Shown: piece after piece, positions 28,044-37,676 of the stretch
Layout of the letters: every line of letters starts with the position of its first letter
Numbering within the stretch: position 1 is the stretch's first letter
Source: CAIWAH01 sp964602595
GTDB taxonomy: Bacteria > Verrucomicrobiota > Verrucomicrobiia > Limisphaerales > UBA9464
Direction of reading: 5' to 3'
DNA: 64,000 bases
Assembly: GCA_964602595.1 (NCBI GenBank)
Contig: CAZRRO010000002.1
Location: 434,001 to 498,000 of the forward strand
Notes under the pieces: generated by a model
The model's database searches: none
What the model saw: only the letters and a program-made list of their open reading frames with translations
Told to the model about the DNA's origin: nothing
Position numbers and translations under genes: made by a program

Positions 28044-28376
28044 TCAGTCGCTGACCGGGCCCACGTCCATCCCGTCGTAGGATTCGAGACCGAGTTCGGC
28101 GGCCAGCCGTTCCAGCTGGGTGTTGCGGGCTTCCAAGGTCTTCGGGGTGTGCTTTTCGGCACGCTCGACCTGCAGCACCTGGGTGGATCCGTCGTCGGCC
28201 GCGGAAATCAGCACCATGTCGTAGCCCATGGCCGTCAACCGCTGGGCCGCCTGCTCCAGCTTCCGCGGATCGGGATCGGTAAAATAGTAGCCCCACATCA
28301 GCTCGCCATCGACGTCCCAGTCGGTTTCCGCCCGAAGGTCGTCGAACATCTGCTCCAAATTCTCCAAGGGTATCAT
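28044..28376 (-). CDS. RraB-domain (ribonuclease E inhibitor-like) protein
   Basis: 110 residues matching the RraB family pattern: MWGYYFTDPDPRKLEQAAQ, LTAMGYDMVLIS, LQVERAEKHTPKTLEARN and a C-terminal SYDGMDVGPV. In Enterobacteria RraB binds the RNase E scaffold region and modulates mRNA decay; whether this homologue does so here is unknown. The start at 28376 gives the usual family N-terminus; the frame extends to 28442 with unrelated sequence. It stands alone, about 165 bp beyond the end of the phosphoesterase gene. Confidence 0.8.
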   Translation of the reverse strand: MIPLENLEQMFDDLRAETDWDVDGELMWGYYFTDPDPRKLEQAAQRLTAMGYDMVLISAADDGSTQVLQVERAEKHTPKTLEARNTQLERLAAELGLESYDGMDVGPVSD

Positions 28377-28542
28377 GGTGAGGCAATCGGTGTCGGGCGC
28401 CCGGCAACGGCGCGGCGCCGGCACTTGAATGCCACCGAACACCCCGGGATTTCAATCGTCGCCCGGAAGATTCGGCGACGATTCCCCCACCCAGAAGGTG
28501 CCCCGACCATTGGACCTAACCGCGCGGAGGAAACTGCCCGGC

Positions 28543-31263
28543 TCAATCTTCGTCTTCTTCCTCTTCTTCGACGCCGGCCGTGATCGCCCATTCCGGATAC
28601 GGCTCGACGGTGCCGCGCATGGCCCGCCAGAGGATGCGGTTCAGCTGATCCTCCGGCGCGCGATCCACCTGACGGAAGTTTATCCGGGCCGAGGCGAGGG
28701 CGTCCTGCCGAAGGATCGGGTCGGCGATGGCCTGGGGCGCCGGGTTCATCTGGTCGAGCGGCACGTTGTTGGGCACCGCGACGAAGGGCGTGAGGTCCGG
28801 CGTGTCGGTGAAGGCATCCCACATCGGCACCGCGCTGGCGTCGAACTGGTTCATCGGCTTCATCCCGAGGACCTGTTCCATCGTCCGGATGAGGCTCGTG
28901 GTGTTGTATTGGGTGCTGACGGTCTGCTTCCGTTTGGCGTAGGGGCTAACGACATACGCCGTCGTGCGGTAGCCGCTGACATGATCCCAGCCGGCCTGCG
29001 GATCGTCCTCGATGCCGAAGATCGCCATGTCTTTCCAGAATGGCGAACGGCTCAACGCTTCGACGATCCGGCCAAAGGCCAGGTCGCCGTCGGCAATGCA
29101 GGCGGCGGGAGTCGGCGCGCCGCGGCTGGTGCCGCTGGTGTGGTCGTTGGGCAGGCAGATGATCGTGAGCTGCGGAAACTCACCCTTGGCCACGAATTGT
29201 TTCAATTCGGCGAGGATGAAGTCGGCGCGGGCTTGGTCCGGCACGCTCATGTCCCAGCCGACGTAATTTGTGGGCGAGAAGGCGCGGATTGTTTCGACCA
29301 TCGGGTAACTGGCGAAGACCGCTTCGTCGCTCTCACCCTTCCAAGTGCGGTAACAGGCGGTGAAATCCGGCGAACCTTTCTTCTTCGGATCACGCCACTT
29401 CACCGCAGGCGCCATGAACTCGCCGTAGTTGCGGATGCTGACCTTGTGCTTGAGCGCGTTGTCCCAGATGAAGCCCGCGGGCGAATAGGCGAGCGCGTCG
29501 TTCTCATCCTCACCCATGCCGTCGGGATAGCTCCGGGGCCAGCCGGCGAAGGAACGTTCCAGGTAATCGGTGCCGAAGGCAGTCGTGCTCCACTGGTGAC
29601 CGTCGGCGCTCAGGATTCCCGCGCAGTAGGTGTTGTCGAGCAGCGCGAACTCCTTCACCAGCTTGTGCTGGTTCGGCGTGATGCGCTCGCCGAAGATGCA
29701 GAGCCGGGGATCGCCATTGCCGGTCGGGATGTCGCCGAACACTTGGTCGTAGGTCCGGTTCTCCTTGATGACGTAGACGACGTGCTTGATGAGGCTGGGC
29801 TCGCCGATGCGCTCGGGCACGGCGCGGGCGGGTTGGCCGGGCCGGGGCGGCTGGAGGGCGTCGGCGATGCGTTCGCGGCGGAGATTGTCCCACACGCTTT
29901 GGCTGAGCTTCGGCAATTCCTTGGCCCTCGGCAGCGGAACCAGCGACAGCGAGCCGTGATAGTGGTGGGAATTGAACCCGACGGCATCCGGACCGGCATC
30001 CTTGTCCTTGTAAGCCTTCGGGGTGGCGGCGTGGCCCTTTATGTTGGCGACGTGCAATGTGCGGCGAGGCCCGTCGAAGACCAGCGCGCCGGGAAACCAG
30101 CCCACCGGGAACAACCCCAGCAGCTTCGACTCGCGGTCCGCCGGATCGAACTTCACCACGGCGACGGCGTTCTGGGTGCCGTTGGCGACGTAAAGCGTCT
30201 TGCCGGAAGCGTCGAAGGCGAGCGCGTTGGGCGAGGCGCCGAAGAGGTCGCTGGGCTTGGGCTTCACCCAGATGGTTTCGACCACGGTGTCGGTGCGGGT
30301 GTCGATCACGCTCAGGTTGTCCGCCGCCGCGTTGGCGCAAACGACATAGCGGCGATTGGGCGACACCGCGAGGGCACTGGCGTGGAGCCCGGTCAGGACT
30401 TCGGTTTTCGCCCGGGTTCCCGGGGAACCCAGATCAATCACGCTCACGCTGCCTTCGCTGGCGATGTGACGCACGGGATCCACCCGCACCTCAGTGCCCC
30501 GGCCGGCAGGCCCGGTCAATTCACCGGCGGTGGGCCGGCGCCCGCCCCAGTTGGACACGTAGGCCTTGTCGCCCACCAGCACGACGTCGAACGGCGCAAC
30601 GCCGACCTCAATGCTCCGCAAGACCTTGCCCGACGCCGTTTCCAGCTCGAACAGGGTGTTCGACAGATTGCCGCAGACGTAGAGCTTGGCCCCATCGGCC
30701 GAGACCACCAAGCCGGCCGGGATTTCCTCGGCCCGGCGCGGCGCCTTGGCGTCGGGCAGCCGGATCGAGTGGGAACCGGTGACGGAACCATCCGCCGCCA
30801 CGTCGAAGACCTTGATGCTGCCGTTGACGTTGCTGAGGAACACCCGCCGACCGTCCGGCGAGAAAGCAATGCCGGTGTAGCTGAGCTGCCCACTGGTATC
30901 GGGCTTGAGGATGTTCGCCGAGGGCACCGCCGGCTGGGGCTCGTTCTTGGCGTCATTCGGCAGCGCGACCCGCTGTTTGATCGCCCCGGTGGCCGGGTCC
31001 ACGACGATCAATTCGCTGGTCTTGCCCGCGGTGACCAGCAGCCGGCCATCCGGCGACAACGCCAAGTCCTGCGGACGCAATCCGGGCAATTCCACCTGCC
31101 GACCGAGCGGGGTGACAACCTGATTGACCGGCAGCACAGTGCGATTCGTGCCGCGTCGGCCGACGGTCTCGGTGTCGGCGGTGCGGGCCGGACGGGATTC
31201 GTCCGCGGTCTGGCAGCCGACCAACGCCGCCAAACCCAGCGGCCACAAGCGAAGGAACTTCAT
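28543..31263 (-). CDS. Lipoprotein with YncE-like propeller and phosphoesterase domain
   Basis: 906 residues. An N-terminal lipoprotein signal (FLRLWPLGLAALVGC) is followed by a YncE-like seven-bladed propeller (LALSPDGRLLVTAGKTSEL, FSPDGRRVFLSNVNGSIKV, VSPNRRYVVCANAAADNLS) to about residue 480 and then a PF04185-type phosphoesterase/phospholipase C-like domain (KHVVYVIKENRTYDQVFGD, later DDPQAGWDHVSGYR). The protein ends in an acidic EEEEED tail. It probably sits in the periplasm, attached to a membrane. Start 31263 is set by the signal peptide; the frame extends to 31434. It is divergent from the ABC-F gene. Confidence 0.9.
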   Translation of the reverse strand: MKFLRLWPLGLAALVGCQTADESRPARTADTETVGRRGTNRTVLPVNQVVTPLGRQVELPGLRPQDLALSPDGRLLVTAGKTSELIVVDPATGAIKQRVALPNDAKNEPQPAVPSANILKPDTSGQLSYTGIAFSPDGRRVFLSNVNGSIKVFDVAADGSVTGSHSIRLPDAKAPRRAEEIPAGLVVSADGAKLYVCGNLSNTLFELETASGKVLRSIEVGVAPFDVVLVGDKAYVSNWGGRRPTAGELTGPAGRGTEVRVDPVRHIASEGSVSVIDLGSPGTRAKTEVLTGLHASALAVSPNRRYVVCANAAADNLSVIDTRTDTVVETIWVKPKPSDLFGASPNALAFDASGKTLYVANGTQNAVAVVKFDPADRESKLLGLFPVGWFPGALVFDGPRRTLHVANIKGHAATPKAYKDKDAGPDAVGFNSHHYHGSLSLVPLPRAKELPKLSQSVWDNLRRERIADALQPPRPGQPARAVPERIGEPSLIKHVVYVIKENRTYDQVFGDIPTGNGDPRLCIFGERITPNQHKLVKEFALLDNTYCAGILSADGHQWSTTAFGTDYLERSFAGWPRSYPDGMGEDENDALAYSPAGFIWDNALKHKVSIRNYGEFMAPAVKWRDPKKKGSPDFTACYRTWKGESDEAVFASYPMVETIRAFSPTNYVGWDMSVPDQARADFILAELKQFVAKGEFPQLTIICLPNDHTSGTSRGAPTPAACIADGDLAFGRIVEALSRSPFWKDMAIFGIEDDPQAGWDHVSGYRTTAYVVSPYAKRKQTVSTQYNTTSLIRTMEQVLGMKPMNQFDASAVPMWDAFTDTPDLTPFVAVPNNVPLDQMNPAPQAIADPILRQDALASARINFRQVDRAPEDQLNRILWRAMRGTVEPYPEWAITAGVEEEEEDED

Positions 31264-31478
31264 GCTGCCGCGCAGCGTCGCCCCGGAGACGGCCCTGGGA
31301 CAATCCCCGAGAGCGGGTCCGCGAGTTACGATTTCGCACCCGGCCGGTGGCAGCGATTCGCCGAAACCGCGCTCGGCACGTCCGGACAATTCCCGTAGCC
31401 TGCTCGGCCGGCCGGGTGTTCCCTCCGTTGGCAAGCGGCCCGTTATCCGTTACCCATCCGCCCCTGATTCGCTGACTC

Positions 31479-33089
31479 ATGCTTTCGATCCGAAACCTCA
31501 AGATGTCCGTGGCCGGCCGCACGCTGTTTGAAAACGCGTCGCTCACGGTCAATTACGGCGACCGCGTGGCCCTCGTCGGCCCCAACGGCGCCGGCAAGTC
31601 CACGCTCTTCTCCCTCATCCTGAAGCGCAACGTCCCGGACGAGGGCGCCATCGAACGCGACGCCTGGACCATGGTCGGCTACCTGCCGCAGGAAGGCGAA
31701 GCCATCGGCGAGGAAACCGTCCTCGAAGTCGCCACCGGCCGCGCCACCGAACTGCCGGCCCTCGAGAAGCGACTCCATGAGCTGGAAAAGGCCGGCACCG
31801 TGGACTGCCCCGAATACCTGGAGGCCCACGCCAAGCACGACGCGCTCAACGACCCGCAGGTCGAGGCCAAGGCGAAGAAGATGCTCAAAGGGCTCGGCTA
31901 CAAGGACACCGACTTCGAGCGCAAAGCCAAGGAAATGTCCGGCGGCTGGGTCATGCGCGCGCACCTGGCCCGCCTGCTGGTGATGGAGCCGGACCTGCTG
32001 CTGCTCGACGAACCGACCAACCACCTCGACCTCGTCTCGCTGCTCTGGCTCCAGAACTACCTGAAGAACTACTCCGGCGCCCTGCTCCTGATCTCCCACG
32101 ACCGCCAGTTCATGGACGAGATCATCACCCAGGTGCACGAGATCGCGGACCGGAAGCTCATCGCCTACACCGGCAACTACTCCGAATACCTGACCCAGCG
32201 GGAGGAGCGCTACGATCAGCAGCTCGCCGCCTACAAGAACCAGCAGAAGGAAATTCAGGCGCTCCAGGAATTCGCCGACCGCTTCCGCTCCGTCGCCTCC
32301 AAGGCGTCCCAGGCCATGTCCAAGCTGAAGCAGATCGAGCGCATGGAGCTGATCGAGAAGCCCACGCCGCCGCGGAAACCCTTCCGGTTCCAGATCCCGC
32401 CGCCGCCGCGCGGAGGCCAGCGCGCCATCTCGCTCAAGGACATCCACATGGCCTACGGCACGCACCAGGTTTACGCCGGGCTCGACCTCACCGTGGAACG
32501 CGGCGAACGCACCGTGCTCGTCGGCCCCAACGGCGCGGGCAAATCCACGCTGCTCAAGATCGTCGCCGGCGTGGTCGAATTCCAGCGCGGCGAACGCGAT
32601 CTCGGACACAACGCCAAGCTGGGTTACTTCAGCCAGCACCGCTCCGGCACGCTGGATCCCAACAAGAACGTCCTCGAGGAACTGCTCGCCAGTGCCCCGG
32701 CCCTGCGGGAAGACGAGGCCCGGGGCATCCTCGGCTCCTTCATGTTCCGCAAGGAGGAGATCTACAAGCCCACGACCGTGCTGAGCGGCGGCGAAAAGAG
32801 CCGGCTCAACCTCGTGAAGTTCCTCGTGGACCCGCCGAACCTGCTGCTGATGGACGAGCCCACGACCCACCTCGACATCACCACGGTCGAGTCGCTCACG
32901 ATGGCGCTCGAGCGCTACGAGGGCACGCTGGTGTTCATTTCCCACGACGTGCATTTCATCCGCCGGCTGGCGACCAAGGTCCTGCACGTGAACAACGGCC
33001 GCATCATGGCCTATCCCGGCGGCTACGATTACTTCCTCGAAAAGACCGGCTCGGCCGACGACGCCCGCGCCGCGCTGACCGCTGGCTGA
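31479..33089 (+). CDS. ABC-F family ATP-binding protein
   Basis: 536 residues with two ABC ATPase domains and no membrane segment. Domain 1 has Walker A GPNGAGKS (residues 34-41), signature MSGGW and Walker B LLLLDEPTNHLD; domain 2 has a second GPNGAGKS, LSGGEKSRL and LLLMDEPTTHLD. The linker (YDQQLAAYKNQQKEIQALQ) is the helical interdomain arm of ABC-F proteins, which act on the ribosome (translation factors of the EttA/Uup/YbiT group). The signature of domain 1 (SGGW) departs from SGGE/SGGQ. Which subfamily it belongs to cannot be told by eye. Confidence 0.92.
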   Translation: MLSIRNLKMSVAGRTLFENASLTVNYGDRVALVGPNGAGKSTLFSLILKRNVPDEGAIERDAWTMVGYLPQEGEAIGEETVLEVATGRATELPALEKRLHELEKAGTVDCPEYLEAHAKHDALNDPQVEAKAKKMLKGLGYKDTDFERKAKEMSGGWVMRAHLARLLVMEPDLLLLDEPTNHLDLVSLLWLQNYLKNYSGALLLISHDRQFMDEIITQVHEIADRKLIAYTGNYSEYLTQREERYDQQLAAYKNQQKEIQALQEFADRFRSVASKASQAMSKLKQIERMELIEKPTPPRKPFRFQIPPPPRGGQRAISLKDIHMAYGTHQVYAGLDLTVERGERTVLVGPNGAGKSTLLKIVAGVVEFQRGERDLGHNAKLGYFSQHRSGTLDPNKNVLEELLASAPALREDEARGILGSFMFRKEEIYKPTTVLSGGEKSRLNLVKFLVDPPNLLLMDEPTTHLDITTVESLTMALERYEGTLVFISHDVHFIRRLATKVLHVNNGRIMAYPGGYDYFLEKTGSADDARAALTAG

Positions 33090-33338
33090 ATTTCCGGCGG
33101 CGCGGCCCCAGGACGGCGGTCTGACCCGAATTGCCGGTCAATGGGGGCGAGCTTTGGGCGCGAAACACCGCAGTCGGCGGACACGGCTTGGTTTTCTCCC
33201 GGAAGGTCACCGCCAGTGCCCCTCCGCGGCACGGCTGGCTGCCCGACTGCGCCACGCGACCGCGCCGACCGTCCGGTTCCAAGAGTGCCCAACTGGGGGA
33301 AGCTTGACCAACAACTTGACTCACACTTGACTCATTGT

Positions 33339-34352
33339 GTGAGCTACGAACCCCAGTTCGCCATCACGCCGAAGCTGCTTGCGATGGTCGAGACCATCGC
33401 CGTGCTACGGGAACGCATCCAGGGCGCAACGGTCGAGGTCTCATGGATTCCTGCGCTGCAAAAGGACACCCGCAACCGGAACGTCCACGCTTCGACCGCC
33501 ATCGAGGGTAATCCACTGACCCTGGAGCAGGTGCGGGCCGTGGCGGAGGGCCGGGAACTGGCTGCCGCCGATACCCGATCCAAACGGGAGGTGGTCAACT
33601 ACCTGGCTGGTCTGCGCCATGTGGAACAACACGCCCGCAAGAAGACGCTCCGGCATGAAGATGTGCTTTCGCTGCATCGCATCCTCGCGGGCGAAGTGAT
33701 GGATCAAGGCGAAGCTGGCCGCTACCGGACCATCGCCGTGCGCGTTGGGCGCTACGTGCCGCCGCCGCCGGGTGACGTCTCAGGCCTGATGTTCGAGCTG
33801 CTGGAGTGGTGGAACCGCCGGGCGACCGACCTGTCACCGGTGCTGAGTTCGGCCATCGTGCATTACCGCTTTGAGGCCATCCATCCGTTCGCCGATGGCA
33901 ATGGCCGCACCGGGCGGGCGCTGGCCTTGTGGGAGCTTTACCGCCGGGGCTTCGACACCCACCACATCTTCTCGGTGGACGAATACTACTGGGAAGACCG
34001 TCCGCGCTATTACTCGGCCTTGGAAGCGGTTCGCCAGGCGGGCGAGGACCTGACGGGCTGGCTGGAATACTCCGCCGAGGGACTCCAGCAGACCTTGGAG
34101 CGCGTCTGGCTGCGGGTGCAGACCTACAGCGGCGAAGGCAAAGGCAAACTGGTTCTCCGCCCGAAACAGGAGCAGTTGCTCAAACTGCTGCGCGACCACG
34201 GAAGCATGGCTCCGGCGGAGATTTGGGACGCGGTCGGTGTTTCCCGGCAGGGAGCGATGGACCTGCTGCGCCCGCTGCTGGAAGCAGGGTTGGTGGAGAA
34301 GGTCGGCAGCAAGAAGACGGGGCGATACGCGATGCGGAGATCCCCGGCCTAA
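33339..34352 (+). CDS. Class II Fic-domain protein (putative AMP transferase) with winged helix
   Basis: 337 residues from a GTG at 33339. The Fic core motif HPFADGNGRTGR starts at His182, complete for catalysis of AMP (or other NMP) transfer. An N-terminal inhibitory helix motif STAIEGN (Ser52 to Glu56-Gly57) fits class II Fic proteins, where the Glu blocks productive ATP binding. The C-terminal 70 residues (QEQLLKLLRDHGSMAPAEIW, GLVEKVGSKKTGRYAM) form a winged helix. An upstream extension to 33141 is non-homologous. It is convergent with the FRG gene. Target protein unknown; class II Fic proteins often also de-AMPylate. Confidence 0.88.
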   Translation: MSYEPQFAITPKLLAMVETIAVLRERIQGATVEVSWIPALQKDTRNRNVHASTAIEGNPLTLEQVRAVAEGRELAAADTRSKREVVNYLAGLRHVEQHARKKTLRHEDVLSLHRILAGEVMDQGEAGRYRTIAVRVGRYVPPPPGDVSGLMFELLEWWNRRATDLSPVLSSAIVHYRFEAIHPFADGNGRTGRALALWELYRRGFDTHHIFSVDEYYWEDRPRYYSALEAVRQAGEDLTGWLEYSAEGLQQTLERVWLRVQTYSGEGKGKLVLRPKQEQLLKLLRDHGSMAPAEIWDAVGVSRQGAMDLLRPLLEAGLVEKVGSKKTGRYAMRRSPA

Positions 34353-34455
34353 ACAAAGCTCTGGAACGTAGCGAGGCCGGAAAACTGGGGGTGCGACGAA
34401 CCTGCCCGGACCTTGTATCGAACACGCTCGCCGTCTAGGCAGCGTTCGGGAAAGG

Positions 34456-35613
34456 TCAGAAGAGCTCAGCGCGAAGTGACTTGCAGGCCCCTTCCAATCC
34501 AGGAAACAAGGTAGCCGCAGTGATCCCCATAAACCGCAACTCCTCCTCCACCACTTCTCGCTGGTCCGCGCGAACATCGATTCTCGTCAGATACTTTTCA
34601 TGATGCTGTAGCTCGAACGCACTTACGAACCCCTCAATATCGTCGATGTTCGAGAAGGCCGCCATCGACTGCTGAGGATAGTAACGCGGATTGCAGTGTG
34701 CCGGGGGATGCACGAACTGAAAATCCGGCCAAGGGTCTTTGAGAGAATTTGCCAAAGGCCTATCGATGTTACGCCACTTCTCCAAATCAAACGCGAAAAC
34801 ACGAACTGGCGGGCGGCTATTCTCGTCAATCCACATCGCCCGCGGAGTTAGACAGTCAAATGCAAAGAACGCCGCGACATAGGGGGATTCTGACCAATCA
34901 AGCAACGGGGTCGGAAAGCCATGATGCTGTGCTAGACTCAGTAGACCGAGGAGGTCTTCACCAGCGGATTGGTAGTAGTGCGTCGTGATGGCGTTGATTT
35001 GATGCCTGAGTCTCGAAACATCCTCACTCAGGTAGCGAAACAGGTTATTGCGCCCGCTTCGATGCAGCGCTGTTCTGAGCGGGTATTTGTTCGAATGTTG
35101 GCCACGGAACAAAACCTTACCACGAGATCGGAACTTGCCCACTTGGCGCTTAAATTCTTCCCAATCAAGCGGGCCTATTGCGTCTGGCGCCGCAGGCGGT
35201 CTGCCTACCATCGCCTCAGAGAAACTGCGCCACAGCTCAAATCGGCCGACCTCACCAAGACTGTTTTTCCAGCGGCCTGCGAGCTTTTGGCCATCGAACT
35301 CAGCGGAATACTCGGCGTCACTTGGCGGCGAGACCTCAATTTTGTTCCGCTTGTAAAAGGTCGGCAGCGGGACCAATTCGTCTGCCAACTGATCAAATAC
35401 GTGATAATCCCATGTCTTACCTCGGAAGGTGCTACCTTCCGAACAAATCGAACCCCTGCTCAGAGTGCGCAGTTGAAACTTGGGTTCGACACCTACCATG
35501 ACGGCTGACCCGGGAGTTCGCGCCTCAACGTTCACCATTATTACGCGAGACTCGCCGTTCTCAGGAGTGGACTTGCCGATCCACTGCCCAGTCATGTCTC
35601 CAATTGCCGTCAT
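34456..35613 (-). CDS. FRG-domain protein
   Basis: 385 residues. The C-terminal two thirds is an FRG domain: VLFRGQHSNKYPLRTALHR with the eponymous F-R-G, then LAQHHGFPTPLLDWSESP and YVAAFFAFD. FRG domains are found in toxin- and defence-associated proteins of uncertain chemistry. The N-terminal 130 residues (beta-rich, GQWIGKSTPENGESRV to GRFELWRSF) may be a separate sensory domain. A good Shine-Dalgarno (AAGGAG, seven bases upstream) supports the start at 35613. It lies between the Fic gene and aspS, and its codon use is less GC-biased than theirs, which hints at transfer. Confidence 0.82.
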   Translation of the reverse strand: MTAIGDMTGQWIGKSTPENGESRVIMVNVEARTPGSAVMVGVEPKFQLRTLSRGSICSEGSTFRGKTWDYHVFDQLADELVPLPTFYKRNKIEVSPPSDAEYSAEFDGQKLAGRWKNSLGEVGRFELWRSFSEAMVGRPPAAPDAIGPLDWEEFKRQVGKFRSRGKVLFRGQHSNKYPLRTALHRSGRNNLFRYLSEDVSRLRHQINAITTHYYQSAGEDLLGLLSLAQHHGFPTPLLDWSESPYVAAFFAFDCLTPRAMWIDENSRPPVRVFAFDLEKWRNIDRPLANSLKDPWPDFQFVHPPAHCNPRYYPQQSMAAFSNIDDIEGFVSAFELQHHEKYLTRIDVRADQREVVEEELRFMGITAATLFPGLEGACKSLRAELF

Positions 35614-35632
35614 AGACAGGCTCCTTACCGCC

Positions 35633-37435
35633 TCACTCCTTCTTCACCGCCGCCTTCACTTCGATGTGCAGGTCGCGGAGCTGGCGCGGGGTGACCTGGC
35701 TCGGGCTGTCGGTCATGAGGCAGACGCCCTTCGCGGTCTTGGGGAAGGCGATGACGTCGCGGATGCTCGGGGTGCCGCAGAGGATCGCGATCAGGCGGTC
35801 GAAGCCGAGCGCGATGCCGCCGTGCGGAGGCGCGCCATACTTGAAGGCTTCCAGCATGTAGCCGAAGCGGCTCTGCGTTTCCTCCGGCGGAATCTGGAGC
35901 AGTTCCTCGAAGATGGTCTTCTGCACGTCCGGCTGGTGGATCCGGATCGAGCCGCCGCCGAGTTCCACGCCGTTGACCACGATGTCGTAGTGCTGGCCGC
36001 GAACTTTCTTCGGGTCGGTCTTGAGGAGCGGGATGTCGTCCGCGACGGGAGCGGTGAACGGGTGATGGCTGGAATACCAGCGGTTCATCTCACGGTCGAA
36101 GCCGAGCAGCGGGAATTCGACGACCCACAGGAAGTTGAACTGCTTCGGATCAATCGTGAGCTTGCCCTGGGACTTGAGGACGTCGGCACAGTAAAGGCGG
36201 ATCTTGCCGAGGATTTCGCAGGCGTTGAGCCACTGGTCGGCGGCGAACAGGATCAAGTCGCCTTCCTGAATATCGAGCTTGGCGGTGAGCGCGGCTTTCT
36301 CGGCGTCCGAGAAGAACTTCACGATCGGTGACTTCCATTCGCCCTTCTCGACCTTGATGTAGGCGAGGCCCTTCGCGCCGAAACCCTTGGCGGTTTCGGT
36401 CATCGTCTCGATCTGGCCCTGGGTTGCGCCGGCGAGGCCGCGGGCGTTGATGGCCTTCACCACGCCGCCGTTGGCGATGCAGTTGCCGAACACGCCGAAC
36501 TTCGAGCCCTTGAACTCATCGGAGAAGTCCACCAGCTCCATGCCGAAGCGCGTGTCGGGCTTGTCGATGCCCCAGCGGTTGAGGGCTTCCTCGAAGCTGA
36601 TGCGCTTGAAGGGCGTGGGAATGTCCACGTTGAGCGCGGTCTTCCAGACCTTCTTCAGCAATCCTTCGATGAGCGCGTAGATGTCCTCGCGGTCGATGAA
36701 CGACATCTCGATGTCCACCTGGGTGAACTCGGGCTGGCGGTCGGCGCGCAGGTCCTCGTCGCGATAGCAGCGGGCGAGCTGGAAGTAGCGTTCCACGCCG
36801 CTGACCATGAGGATCTGTTTGAACTGCTGCGGCGACTGCGGCAGCGCGTAGAACGTGCCGGGATCGCGGCGGTTCGGGACGAGGAATTCACGCGCGCCTT
36901 CGGGCGTGGACTTGAAGAGCGTGGGCGTCTCGACCTCGAGGAAGCCCTGTTCGTCCATGTAGCTGCGCGTCGCGATGGCGACCTTGGAACGGAGGCGCAG
37001 GTTGCGGATCATCTCCGGACGGCGCAGATCGAGGTAACGATACTGGAGACGGAGCTCCTCGTTGACCTTGTTGGCGATCTCCGGGTCATCGACCGGGAAC
37101 GGCAGGACTTCGGCGTTGTTGAGAACGATGAAGCTCTGGACGAGCACCTCGACCTGGCCGGTGGGAATCTTGTCGTTGTTCGTGCCGGTCGGGCGCACGC
37201 GCACCTTGCCGGTGACCTCGATGACCGACTCGCTGTGCAGGTGCGTGGCGACTTCGAAGACGTCCTTCGCCAAGTCGGCCGGATCGAACAGCGTCTGGGT
37301 GCGGCCCTCGCGGTCGCGCAGGTCGATGAAGAGGAGTCCGCCGAGGTCGCGTCGGGAATGGACCCAGCCGGTGAGCGTGACGGTTTGCCCGGCGTGTTCG
37401 GCGCGGAGCTCGTTGCAATGATGCGTGCGTTTCAT
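35633..37435 (-). CDS. aspS: Aspartyl-tRNA synthetase
   Basis: 600 residues, the normal length for bacterial AspRS. It has an N-terminal OB-fold anticodon-binding domain (TLTGWVHSRRDLGGLLFIDLRDREG), class II motif 1 (IATRSYMDEQGFLEVETPTL), motif 2 (RCYRDEDLRADRQPEFTQVD), an inserted GAD domain (FGVFGNCIANGGVVKAINARG) and motif 3 (GIALGFDRLI). It charges tRNA-Asp (possibly also tRNA-Asn, as many bacterial AspRS with a GAD domain do; this cannot be decided here). The frame extends to 37552 but the family start is at 37435. It is divergent from the SNF2 gene across about 240 bp. Confidence 0.97.
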   Translation of the reverse strand: MKRTHHCNELRAEHAGQTVTLTGWVHSRRDLGGLLFIDLRDREGRTQTLFDPADLAKDVFEVATHLHSESVIEVTGKVRVRPTGTNNDKIPTGQVEVLVQSFIVLNNAEVLPFPVDDPEIANKVNEELRLQYRYLDLRRPEMIRNLRLRSKVAIATRSYMDEQGFLEVETPTLFKSTPEGAREFLVPNRRDPGTFYALPQSPQQFKQILMVSGVERYFQLARCYRDEDLRADRQPEFTQVDIEMSFIDREDIYALIEGLLKKVWKTALNVDIPTPFKRISFEEALNRWGIDKPDTRFGMELVDFSDEFKGSKFGVFGNCIANGGVVKAINARGLAGATQGQIETMTETAKGFGAKGLAYIKVEKGEWKSPIVKFFSDAEKAALTAKLDIQEGDLILFAADQWLNACEILGKIRLYCADVLKSQGKLTIDPKQFNFLWVVEFPLLGFDREMNRWYSSHHPFTAPVADDIPLLKTDPKKVRGQHYDIVVNGVELGGGSIRIHQPDVQKTIFEELLQIPPEETQSRFGYMLEAFKYGAPPHGGIALGFDRLIAILCGTPSIRDVIAFPKTAKGVCLMTDSPSQVTPRQLRDLHIEVKAAVKKE

Positions 37436-37676
37436 GGCGTCAGGCCGGGGCAGGCGGAGCCTGTTTCCCGGCGAAAATGAGGGCGGAGCTTGGTCAGCGG
37501 GCGCCCGGATGGCAAAAGGAAGTTTCCGGGGCCACAACGCCTCACCGGCCAATTTCGTCGCCCCAGACGGTGGTCACGGCGTTCGGTCCCACCGCCCGCG
37601 GTCTGGCCGGGCGGGTCGATGTTCCGCCACGGGAGTTCGCCCTCGCCTTCCCCGGTCTGCTACGTTGGCCGGGCCG

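Noticed and set aside
28429..31398. Plus-strand open frame of 989 codons opposite the phosphoesterase lipoprotein
   Set aside because: Antisense shadow of a gene with a lipoprotein signal, propeller and phosphoesterase motifs; no domain in the shadow.
31443..32987. Minus-strand 514-codon frame opposite the ABC-F gene
   Set aside because: The plus strand has both Walker A and B sets; the reverse frame is Leu/Val/Gln-rich without motifs.
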